Under the pieces are notes generated by a model. The model was not told the origin of the DNA and did no database searches. It saw only the letters and a program-made list of their open reading frames with translations. DNA of 64,000 bases from Gluconobacter cadivus (lineage in GTDB: Bacteria > Pseudomonadota > Alphaproteobacteria > Acetobacterales > Acetobacteraceae): contig NZ_JABCQI010000003.1 in the NCBI RefSeq assembly GCF_015244745.1, positions 62,001-126,000 of the forward strand. Direction: 5' to 3'. Positions within the stretch are counted from its first letter, which is position 1; every line of letters begins with the position of its first letter. Below, piece by piece: positions 36,626-44,244 of this stretch. A program made the position numbers and the translations under genes.

Positions 36626-37950
36626 CATACGGTTTGTTTTCCCGCGCAGCGTTTTTCAGCGCTGCTGTCCTGCTGACAGGTTTCGTTTCGGATCTGCATG
36701 CAGAAGATACAAATACCCTTGTCAAACAGGGACAATATGTTGCGGAGGCTTCCGATTGCAGCGCCTGTCATACGGTCAGCGGACGGGGTAATTTCGCGGG
36801 CGGCATGGAGTTCAAGCTACCGATTGGATCGATCTATTCATCCAATATCACTCCGGACGCCACACATGGAATTGGTGCCTATTCGGAGGCCGAATTTTCC
36901 CGTGCCGTACGTGAAGGCGTACGCCGGGACGGAGCAAGCCTTTATCCGGCAATGCCCTTTCCGTCCTATGCCCGCATGAGCGATGCAGACATTCATGCTC
37001 TGTATGTCTATTTCATGAAGGGTGTTCAGCCGGTTGATCAGCCGGCGCCTTCCAACCGGATTGCATGGCCGCTGTCCATCCGTCTGCCGATGACCATCTG
37101 GCGGGCGGTGTTCTCGCCTTCTATCCGCGCGGCACAGAAAGACGTCATGCGGTCTCTTCCCAATGATGGGATAGGACGCGGCGCTTATCTTGTGGAAGGG
37201 CCGGGTCATTGCGGGGCCTGCCACTCTCCACGGGGACTGGCGATGCAGGAGAAGTCGCTTTCAAACAGCAGTGGATCGCTGTTCCTTTCCGGGGGCGCGC
37301 CAATCGACGGTTTCGTCCCGACCAGTCTGCGGCAGGATCAGCGGACCGGTCTTGCGGGCTGGTCCGAAGACGATATCGTCCAGTTTCTTGCGACCGGTCG
37401 TAACCGGCGGGGTGAAGCATTCGGAGGTATGACCGATGCCATTTTCCATGGAACGCAGCATCTGACGGATGCAGACCTCCACGCGATGGCGCAGTATCTG
37501 CTGTCGTTGCAACCGCATAATCCGGCTTTGTCGGCATGGAGGTATGATCCGGAAGCGGCGTCCGCGTTACAGGCGGGAGATGTTTCGGCTCCGGGAGCCA
37601 AGGTTTATGTGGATCATTGTGCGGCGTGCCATCGTTCCGATGGTCGTGGATATGCGCCCGCTTTTCCGCCGCTCGCGGGTAATCCGGTGCTCATGAGTGA
37701 TGATCCGGCCTCTCTGGTGCATGTGGTGCAAAGTGGTGCGGTGCTGCCAGGAATGACCAGAGCGCCGTCCGCCTTTGCCATGCCGGCCTATGGAAACATG
37801 CTCAGCTCGCAGCAGATTGCGGATGTCGTAACGTTCATCCGAAAAGCATGGGGAAACAATGCTCCGCCAGTCACGGCTGCAACAGTGGACGAGCTTAAGA
37901 AAACCGCACCGGAGACGATGAGGAAGCAGGGTATTATTCCGCTGAACTGA
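36622..37950 (+). CDS. Triheme cytochrome c subunit of gluconate 2-dehydrogenase-type complex (complex 2)
   Basis: A 442-residue cytochrome with a signal peptide (AAFFSAAVLLTGFVSDLHA) and three heme sites: CSACH, CGACH, CAACH. The distal methionine segments (LYPAMPFPSYARM, FAMPAYGNM) are typical. Unlike the complex 1 cytochrome, there is no C-terminal hydrophobic anchor; the chain ends GIIPLN. It may hold to the membrane through the other subunits or a surface helix. Its length is that of gluconate dehydrogenase cytochromes. The start overlaps the GMC stop (ATGA). Confidence 0.93.
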   Translation: MTYGLFSRAAFFSAAVLLTGFVSDLHAEDTNTLVKQGQYVAEASDCSACHTVSGRGNFAGGMEFKLPIGSIYSSNITPDATHGIGAYSEAEFSRAVREGVRRDGASLYPAMPFPSYARMSDADIHALYVYFMKGVQPVDQPAPSNRIAWPLSIRLPMTIWRAVFSPSIRAAQKDVMRSLPNDGIGRGAYLVEGPGHCGACHSPRGLAMQEKSLSNSSGSLFLSGGAPIDGFVPTSLRQDQRTGLAGWSEDDIVQFLATGRNRRGEAFGGMTDAIFHGTQHLTDADLHAMAQYLLSLQPHNPALSAWRYDPEAASALQAGDVSAPGAKVYVDHCAACHRSDGRGYAPAFPPLAGNPVLMSDDPASLVHVVQSGAVLPGMTRAPSAFAMPAYGNMLSSQQIADVVTFIRKAWGNNAPPVTAATVDELKKTAPETMRKQGIIPLN

Positions 37951-37960
37951 GACTGCGGGA

Positions 37961-38001
37961 AATGCCGGTGAGCCGCCCGGTCGGAAGGGCTCGCCGGCAT
38001 T
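37961..38001. terminator. Strong bidirectional stem-loop between convergent genes
   Basis: AATGCCGGTGAGCC (37961-37974) pairs with GGCTCGCCGGCATT (37988-38001) over 14 positions with one G-T wobble. It fills the gap between the cytochrome stop and the TonB receptor stop, so a shared terminator is likely although T-runs are weak. Confidence 0.6.
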
Positions 38002-38011
38002 CAGGGCATGT

Positions 38012-40696
38012 TCAGAAAGCTGCGGACACCGTTCCGAAGAACATGCGCGGGGCCGTGGGGTAGCCGGTATAGGTGCTGGCATCTCCGGCGGCGATCGTGG
38101 ACCAGGAGCGCGCATTCGTCAGGTTGCTGGCGTTGAACTGGAGCTTGAGGCTGTTCATGTGCGGGATCTGGTGGAACGTGTAGCTGGAGCTGAAGGCAAG
38201 CTGCACGCGCGGCGGCACCATGACGCTGTTGGTGATGGTGCCCGGACGGACGCCCATATAGCTGCCGCTGAACTGGGCGTTAAAGCCACCCTGATTGTAG
38301 TTGACGGCGAACTTGTCGGACCATGCCGGAATGGCCGGGACCTTCTTGTCCTTGGTGGCATAGAGCGTCGCGCCATCCATGAAGTCGTTGCCGTAAATGC
38401 TGCTGACATAGGACACGGCATCATAGATCGAGAAATGCTGTCCGAAGCGTAGCGTAAACGACATGTCCATACCGTTTGTCGAGACGCTGCCAAGGTTTGC
38501 CACCGTATTGCCGACGCCTGAAATACCCTGACCCGGCGGCGAAATGGTGCCGAGGCGGTTGTAGAAATCGACGTGATAATATTCGAGCTGTCCGCTGACC
38601 CCGGTCAGGATGCGCGTATTGATCGGATGGCTGGTGCGGATGCCGGTTTCATAGGTCCAAGATGTTTCCGGCTTGCCGCTGCGCTTGAACTTCTCGAAAT
38701 CCGCCTGATCCGACACCGCCCAGGGTGAGGTCGAGCCGTATCCGGTGGCGGCAAAGGAGTTCATGTTCTCCTGAATATTGGCAAAGAGCTGTTCGTGCCG
38801 TGTGACGTTCCATAACGCACCGAAGGCGGGCAGGAACGGTTTGTAGGACGGAATGGTTCCGCCCGCGACAGTATTGGTGCTGGTATCGACGATCTTCTTC
38901 GCACCTTTCACGGAAGAGGCGAGGGACTGCGGCAGGGCGGCCACCGGGAGTGTGCCGTTCGTATAGACCATTTCGGACTTGAAGCCCGCCGTCAGCGTCA
39001 GGCGGGACGTCACCTTCCAGCTGTCCTGAAGATGCGTCACGAAAGTGTTGGTGTAGAACGCGTTGTTCCACTGCGTGAACAACGGGTTGGTCGGGCGGGT
39101 ATAGGGCGTCAGCGTGTCGTTCTGCGTCAGCGGATACCAGTAGCGGCCCTGTTCGTTGTTGTTGCGCTCATACCAGCCGCCCAGCTCGATGTTGTGATGG
39201 CCGAGGCGGTAGTGCAGCGTGCTGATCAGGCCGCCGCGATAGTCGCTGTATTCCGTGGTGCGGACGGCAAAACCCGTGCCGCCCGTGGCGTTCCAGACCT
39301 TCGGATCAATGCCTGCGACGCTATAGGTGAACTGGCCGTTCTTGATGTATTTCGTGCCGGTCGGGTCGAGATAGGAGCCGAGGATCGTCAGGATCGCATT
39401 CGTGCGGATGGAGGTCGCGACCACGCCCGCGCCGTCGTCATAGTGGAAGTAAAGCTGGTTGTCCCAGTTCAGGTTCGGGGAGAACCGGTGGGAAATTTTC
39501 AGATAGGTCAGGTAGTCCGTACGCTGGGCGGCGGAGAAGTAATATTTGTTGTTGGGCGTCGCCGGTCCGGCTTTGGTCGAGCTTTCAGCCGGATACCCCG
39601 CCATGGCGGCGTTCAGGTCCGGGAAGAAGGCCCCGCGCGCATAGAGGTCAGTAGGTGCCGTCAGACCCTGCGTGTTGGGCTCGGCCTTGTTCTGCCAGTC
39701 GAAATAGGCAGTGATGGTGGTGTTTTCGCCCTTATGGACGAATTTCCCGTTCACCTGATAACCGCCCTGCCGGTTGGCATTGCCGAGATTCCACGGGCGG
39801 GCGTCCTGACGGGCAAACGCCATATAGGCCGAGTTACCGTTGCCGAAATTGCCCGTATCGACGCGCGCGAATGTCCGGAATGTGGAATAGCTGCCGAAGG
39901 TCTGGTTGATCGTGGCACCAGCTTTCTTTTTCGGGTCACGCGTGGTGAATTCGATGGTCCCGCCCAGATTGCTGGTCGAGGCCGTGCCGAGCGCGCCTGC
40001 GCCCGACGACAGGGACGTCGATCCGATGTCTTCACTGATCGCCGCGCGCTGCGGGGACAGGCCGTTATAGTTGCCATAAGCCCCGGCGCCGAGCGGCACG
40101 CCGTCCATCGTGTAGCCGAGCTGGTTCTGATTGAAGCCGTGGACGTAAATGCTGGAATTCTGTTCGTTATTGCCCCACGGATCGACGTTGGTGAACGTGA
40201 CGCCCGGCAGCAGATCCAGCGCCTGCATCGGGCTCTGGCCCGGCATGAGCGTCTGCATTTCGTCGCCGCTGACACTCATGACCGAGCGTGTGCGGTGGCC
40301 GGTGGCGACGATCTGTTCGATGTCATGCGCCTGCGTTTCACGCAGGCGCTGCGACTTTGGGCGCGCGGAGGGGCCCTTGCGGATGATGACGCCGCCATCG
40401 GGCATGGCCTCGGCCTTCAGTCCGCTTCCGCGCAGCAGGCGTTTGACCGCATCGTCGGGCGACAGCGTGCCGTCCACCGCAGGGGCGCGCAGATGGGCCA
40501 CGGCATCGGAGGTGAAAATGATGTTGCGGCCCGTCTGATGCCCGAGCGTCACGAGGGCCTGCGCCATGGGCTGTGGCGCAATATGCACCGGAGCGCTCGG
40601 GGCTGCGCAGGCGCTGGACAGCGAATGCGTCAGAATGGTCGCGCCTGCCGACAGAAGCAGAACGGTGCGGCGGGGGTAACGGGAGGGCGGGGTCAT
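38012..40696 (-). CDS. TonB-dependent receptor with N-terminal signalling (STN) domain
   Basis: An 894-residue FecA-type transducer. After the signal peptide (TVLLLSAGATILTHSLSSACA) is a secretin/TonB short N-terminal domain (QPMAQALVTLGHQTGRNIIFTSD, LRAPAVDGTLSPDDAVKRLLRGSGL), then the plug (QSPMQALDLLPGVTF, YTMDGVPLGAGAYGNYNG) and a barrel ending MFFGTVSAAF. The STN domain touches FecR to report ligand binding. The neighbouring fecR and sigma genes on the same strand complete the system. AGGA precedes the start. Ligand unknown; siderophore, heme or another metal chelate are likeliest. Confidence 0.9.
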   Translation of the reverse strand: MTPPSRYPRRTVLLLSAGATILTHSLSSACAAPSAPVHIAPQPMAQALVTLGHQTGRNIIFTSDAVAHLRAPAVDGTLSPDDAVKRLLRGSGLKAEAMPDGGVIIRKGPSARPKSQRLRETQAHDIEQIVATGHRTRSVMSVSGDEMQTLMPGQSPMQALDLLPGVTFTNVDPWGNNEQNSSIYVHGFNQNQLGYTMDGVPLGAGAYGNYNGLSPQRAAISEDIGSTSLSSGAGALGTASTSNLGGTIEFTTRDPKKKAGATINQTFGSYSTFRTFARVDTGNFGNGNSAYMAFARQDARPWNLGNANRQGGYQVNGKFVHKGENTTITAYFDWQNKAEPNTQGLTAPTDLYARGAFFPDLNAAMAGYPAESSTKAGPATPNNKYYFSAAQRTDYLTYLKISHRFSPNLNWDNQLYFHYDDGAGVVATSIRTNAILTILGSYLDPTGTKYIKNGQFTYSVAGIDPKVWNATGGTGFAVRTTEYSDYRGGLISTLHYRLGHHNIELGGWYERNNNEQGRYWYPLTQNDTLTPYTRPTNPLFTQWNNAFYTNTFVTHLQDSWKVTSRLTLTAGFKSEMVYTNGTLPVAALPQSLASSVKGAKKIVDTSTNTVAGGTIPSYKPFLPAFGALWNVTRHEQLFANIQENMNSFAATGYGSTSPWAVSDQADFEKFKRSGKPETSWTYETGIRTSHPINTRILTGVSGQLEYYHVDFYNRLGTISPPGQGISGVGNTVANLGSVSTNGMDMSFTLRFGQHFSIYDAVSYVSSIYGNDFMDGATLYATKDKKVPAIPAWSDKFAVNYNQGGFNAQFSGSYMGVRPGTITNSVMVPPRVQLAFSSSYTFHQIPHMNSLKLQFNASNLTNARSWSTIAAGDASTYTGYPTAPRMFFGTVSAAF

Positions 40697-40795
40697 GGGG
40701 CTCGTTTCCTGTCGTCGGGCCTGAAAGCGGTCTCGACAGGAAGACAGATGAGAAAATGAAAACCTCAGCGCGGTGCAGCGGTTTTCATCGAAACG

Positions 40796-41713
40796 TCACA
40801 AAGCGACGATTTCGTAAGCGTTATGGGCCGGACGGATCCGTAGGGGCAGCAGATGCGGGAGCATCTGCAAAAACGCATCCCCCTGACGCACATGATACAC
40901 GCCGCTCAGACGCTGCGAGGCCAGACGTGGCGCGGACAGGACGATCTGTCGGGAGGCGTAACGGTTGATTTCCTGAATCACCTCCGCCAGCGGCTGATTG
41001 CGGAACACCAGTTCGCCGCTCTGCCAGGAGAGCAATGTTTCCAGATCGGGATAATCAATGTTCCAGCCGCCGTTGCGATCCATCCGCAGGCGCTGTCCGG
41101 GCATCACCCAACGTCCGGTCTCGCGCAGGGCGGCTGCGGTCAGGAACACCTTGCCCCGGATGGCCGTGACTTCCGTATTGCCGCGATTGATGCGGATATC
41201 GGCGGAGGTCTGGTCATGAAGTTGTACGGTCATGCCGTCGGCGGAAAGATGGAACGGGTCCGGTCCGGCCACTGAAAGCAGGACCTGCCCGTGACACAGC
41301 CGCGCCTGCTGCCCGTTCGCGCCCATCACGAGGCGCGTCTGGGTATCGAGGCGGCAATCCGTCTGGGGCGTGAGGCGGACGTCGCGGATGCTTCCAATTC
41401 CGGTCTCTTCGATCCGGCTGGCATGGGCCCCTTCCCATGGCGGAACGGCCAGAAAGGCCGCAGCCACCAACCCGGCCAGCGCATGACGCCGGCTGAGCAC
41501 GGGGCGGCGGGCTGTCTGAACCGGTTTCGCAACGACGGGTGGCGTGCGTGCGCCTCCGGAGAGTTCCCACAGCTCCGTCAGATGTTCGAAAACCGGTCCG
41601 TTCCGGGGATCGCTCGCCAGCCAGTCGCGGAACATGTCATGGTCGAGCGGTGTGCAGTCCTCGGCATGGAGGCGTGCAATCCATTCTGCCGCGCGGAGTT
41701 TGATGACGTCCAT
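40796..41713 (-). CDS. fecR: FecR-family anti-sigma/regulator
   Basis: A 305-residue protein with a cytoplasmic N-terminal segment (AAEWIARLHAEDCTPLDHDMFRDWLASDP, with the Trp-rich pattern that binds the sigma factor), one TM helix near residues 75-95 (RRHALAGLVAAAFLAVP) and a periplasmic FecR domain (RDVRLTPQTDCRLDTQTRLVM, ADIRINRGNTEVTAIRGKVFL, GQRLRMDRNG, SWQSGELVFRNQPLAEVIQEINRY). It relays the receptor signal to the ECF sigma factor. It lies 12 bp after the sigma gene. Confidence 0.92.
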   Translation of the reverse strand: MDVIKLRAAEWIARLHAEDCTPLDHDMFRDWLASDPRNGPVFEHLTELWELSGGARTPPVVAKPVQTARRPVLSRRHALAGLVAAAFLAVPPWEGAHASRIEETGIGSIRDVRLTPQTDCRLDTQTRLVMGANGQQARLCHGQVLLSVAGPDPFHLSADGMTVQLHDQTSADIRINRGNTEVTAIRGKVFLTAAALRETGRWVMPGQRLRMDRNGGWNIDYPDLETLLSWQSGELVFRNQPLAEVIQEINRYASRQIVLSAPRLASQRLSGVYHVRQGDAFLQMLPHLLPLRIRPAHNAYEIVAL

Positions 41714-41725
41714 CAGATCGGTATT

Positions 41726-42232
41726 TCAGTGATCCATCCATGTTGAAAGGAAGATCAACGCCTTTGCGATATGTTTTTCAACGCTGCTTTCACTGATCGC
41801 CAGCGATTGCGCAATATGGCTGTACTTCATTTTTTCCACACGGTTCATCAGGAAGATCTGTCGGGTCCGGTCCGGAAGCTGTTCGCAGCCTTCGTGAAAA
41901 TGCGCCAGTCTTTGTGTTGATTCGTAAATATCCTCCTGCGAGGGCGCAGGGTCGGGGATATTGACGAGGGTTTCGAAGTCGTCCGCCGCCTGCACATATC
42001 CCTGCCGTTCGCGGCGGATTGCGTTGAGGGAGGAATTCACGGCGCTTCGGGTGATATAGGCGTCCTGATGCTGCACGCTGCCTTCGGGGCGCTCGAAATA
42101 GCTCATGAGGGCATTCTGAAGGTGGTCGTCCGCATCCTCCCGACGGGTCCGGGAACGTACCCTGCGATAAAGGCGCAACCATTCCTGCTGACAGCGCATC
42201 CATGTTCCCGTTTCTGGATGTTTCCGAATCAC
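41726..42232 (-). CDS. FecI-like ECF sigma factor
   Basis: The 168-residue protein has sigma region 2 (LRLYRRVRSRTRREDADDHLQNAL, the DD-L pattern of the core-binding helix) and region 4 (MKYSHIAQSLAISESSVEKHIAKAL). This is the FecI group. With FecR and the STN receptor it should switch on the receptor gene on sensing the external ligand. Start is a GTG at 42232; an ATG at 42199 is also possible. No Fur box was recognised upstream. Confidence 0.9.
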   Translation of the reverse strand: MIRKHPETGTWMRCQQEWLRLYRRVRSRTRREDADDHLQNALMSYFERPEGSVQHQDAYITRSAVNSSLNAIRRERQGYVQAADDFETLVNIPDPAPSQEDIYESTQRLAHFHEGCEQLPDRTRQIFLMNRVEKMKYSHIAQSLAISESSVEKHIAKALIFLSTWMDH

Positions 42233-42390
42233 CGCGCCCTGAAAGACCTCCTCGGGGCTGCGGCGCGATAGCGTTTAGGGAATTCGCGCGGCCACATTCG
42301 TGACAGTTTCATGAAATGGCGTTTGGGGGAGTGGGCAAATCTCCATTTCATGTGTCCACAGAGCGGAGGGCGTGTGTCCAAAGACCTCTG

Positions 42391-42420
42391 GAAGCCCGGT
42401 TCCGCAGGGAGCCGGGCTTC
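42391..42420. promoter_or_regulatory. Strong hairpin just upstream of the phoD ribosome site
   Basis: GAAGCCCGGTTCC (42391-42403) and GGAGCCGGGCTTC (42408-42420) form a 13-bp stem with one wobble and loop GCAG. The ribosome site AGGA starts at 42423, so the stem abuts it. No T-run follows, so it looks like a leader element or insulator and not a terminator. The rest of the 206-bp gap shows nothing recognisable. Confidence 0.5.
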
Positions 42421-42438
42421 GTAGGAAAGAACTGCTGC

Positions 42439-44037
42439 ATGGTGTTCATGAAACGTAGAAGCCTGCTGACCGGCCTTGGTGCGGGTCTCCTCCTCTCGAC
42501 GCGCGTGCGTGCGCTACGGGCTGCTGTCCCGCGCGATCTGGAGAAAAATCCGACCTTCACGGCCACTCCGTTCCAGCTTGGCGTGGCTTCCGGCGATCCG
42601 GCTTCGGACGGTCTGGTGCTGTGGACGCGCCTCGCGCCCGACCCGCTGGAAGAGGCAGGCGGCATGGAGGCTCTCAAACCGGTTCTGGTGGGCTGGGAGG
42701 TCAGCGAGGATGAGACATTCTCGAAACCCGTGCAGAGCGGACAGGCGCTCGCCCATCCGGAGCTTGGCCATTCGGTTCATGTTGAGGTTGCGGGGCTGAG
42801 GCCTGACCGGCCGTATTGGTACCGCTTTCACATTGCGGGCTATCAGAGCCCAGTTGGGCGGGGGCGGACGCTGCCGATGACGGGTGCGCCGCTGTCGCGC
42901 GTGCGTTTTGCCGCAGCCGGCTGCCAGCATTACGAATATGGCTACTACACCGCCTGGCGCGCCATCGCGAACGAGCCGATCGACTTCGTGTTCCATTATG
43001 GCGACTATATTTACGAAGGCGCGGATAGCGGCGACCATCTGCGCGATATCGACGGGCGCAAGGCGCATGTCCTGCGGCGTCATGTCGGGCCGGAATGTTA
43101 TTCTCTGGACGAATATCGCCGCCGCTATGCCCAGTATAAGCTGGACCCGGACCTTCAGGCTGCTCATGCGGCGACATCATGGATTGTCAGCTTTGACGAT
43201 CACGAGATCGACAATAACTGGGCCGGAGATACCGATCAGGACGGGACGCCGCCGGAGATTTTCCGTCTGCGCCGGGCGGTCGGACTACAGGCGTATTACG
43301 AGAACATGCCACTGCGGGCGACGTCCATTCCCGATGGCAGCCACATGCAGCTTTATCGCAGTTTCAGCTTCGGCGATCTGATGAACATGTTCGTGCTGGA
43401 TACGCGCCAGTATCGCAGCGATCAGGCGTATGGCGACACGAATGCGGCGCAAGGCAAGGATGTCTGGTCTCCCGAGCGCACCATGATGGGCGCGCAGCAG
43501 GAGCAGTGGCTGTTTGATGGTCTGGGGCGGTCGGACGCGAAATGGAACCTGCTGGCGCATCAGGTCATGATCATGGATCTGGCGCATCGGAAGTCCGCGC
43601 ATTCAGAACTGACCTACAGCATGGATCAGTGGTCGGGCTATCTTTACAGCCGCAAGCGCCTGCTGGACTTCATCGACACGCATTGCCCCGGAAACGTGGT
43701 GAATGTGACGGGCGACGCGCATCGGCACTTCGCCGGGGATCTGCTGATCGAGCCGGGGCGCGGCAAACCGGTTTCGGTGGAGTTCCTTGCGACGTCCATT
43801 TCATCGGGTGCGGATGGTTTGGGCGACGACGATCATTTCAGTCGCATTGCCCGCAGCGAAAACCCGCACCTGAAAGCCACGACCGACAAGCGCGGTTATG
43901 TTTTGTGTGATGTGGGGCCGGAAGTATGGCACGCCGATCTGAAGACGATCGATCGGGTCATGGTGCCGGGGGGCAAGCTGTCCACTTATGCCAGCTTTGC
44001 GGTTGAGCGTGGCAATCCGGGCCTTCAGAAAGCCTGA
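42439..44037 (+). CDS. phoD: Tat-exported alkaline phosphatase D
   Basis: A 532-residue PhoD-family metallophosphatase/phosphodiesterase. The twin-arginine leader MKRRSLLTGLGAGLLLS is followed by a fibronectin-like N-terminal domain (FQLGVASGDPASDGLVLWTRLAP) and the PhoD core with HYGDYIYEG, SFDDHEIDNNW, FVLDTRQYRSD, LLAHQVMIMD and VTGDAHRHFAGD, carrying the metal-binding Asp, Asn and His residues. It liberates phosphate from phosphoesters in the periplasm. AGGA at 42423 supports the ATG at 42439; 42448 is an alternative. It is convergent with the feo operon. Confidence 0.94.
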   Translation: MVFMKRRSLLTGLGAGLLLSTRVRALRAAVPRDLEKNPTFTATPFQLGVASGDPASDGLVLWTRLAPDPLEEAGGMEALKPVLVGWEVSEDETFSKPVQSGQALAHPELGHSVHVEVAGLRPDRPYWYRFHIAGYQSPVGRGRTLPMTGAPLSRVRFAAAGCQHYEYGYYTAWRAIANEPIDFVFHYGDYIYEGADSGDHLRDIDGRKAHVLRRHVGPECYSLDEYRRRYAQYKLDPDLQAAHAATSWIVSFDDHEIDNNWAGDTDQDGTPPEIFRLRRAVGLQAYYENMPLRATSIPDGSHMQLYRSFSFGDLMNMFVLDTRQYRSDQAYGDTNAAQGKDVWSPERTMMGAQQEQWLFDGLGRSDAKWNLLAHQVMIMDLAHRKSAHSELTYSMDQWSGYLYSRKRLLDFIDTHCPGNVVNVTGDAHRHFAGDLLIEPGRGKPVSVEFLATSISSGADGLGDDDHFSRIARSENPHLKATTDKRGYVLCDVGPEVWHADLKTIDRVMVPGGKLSTYASFAVERGNPGLQKA

Positions 44038-44067
44038 AAAAGAGGGGTGGCTGCCTTAGTGGCAGCC
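44036..44067 (-). terminator. Rho-independent terminator of the feo operon
   Basis: GGCTGCC (44049-44055) and GGCAGCC (44061-44067) form a perfect 7-bp stem. On the minus strand it is followed by a T-run (CTCTTTTTC), the expected form after the last feo gene. It overlaps the last codons of the Cys-rich gene and also follows the phoD stop. Confidence 0.7.
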
Positions 44068-44244
44068 GCCTTTGCCCGAACGGTCGCAGCCCGAACAGCC
44101 GCCGCAGCCCTTGCCTGCGGTGGACTGTGGCGTGGACAGGCCCACAGCCGTTCGCACTCGGCCCCATCCGACGGGGAACAGGCGCGCGTACCAGTAAATG
44201 GCGGCTGCGCAAACGATCAGGACGGCAACAGCAAGTTCGAGCAT
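44056..44244 (-). CDS. FeoB-associated Cys-rich membrane protein
   Basis: A 62-residue protein with one TM helix (LAVAVLIVCAAAIYWYARLF) and a C-terminal Cys/His tail (GCGGCSGCDRSGKGGCH). Small proteins of this kind are common directly after feoB and are thought to help ferrous iron transport. Its start codon shares one base with the feoB stop. Below the length of many automatic gene calls, but context and motif are convincing. Confidence 0.85.
   Translation of the reverse strand: MLELAVAVLIVCAAAIYWYARLFPVGWGRVRTAVGLSTPQSTAGKGCGGCSGCDRSGKGGCH

Noticed and set aside
39032-40759. 575-codon open frame on the plus strand
   Set aside because: It lies wholly antisense to the TonB receptor at 38012-40696, which has a clear signal peptide, STN, plug and barrel. 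Its protein is Arg/Val/Gly/Ala-rich without family motifs, typical of a GC-rich shadow frame.
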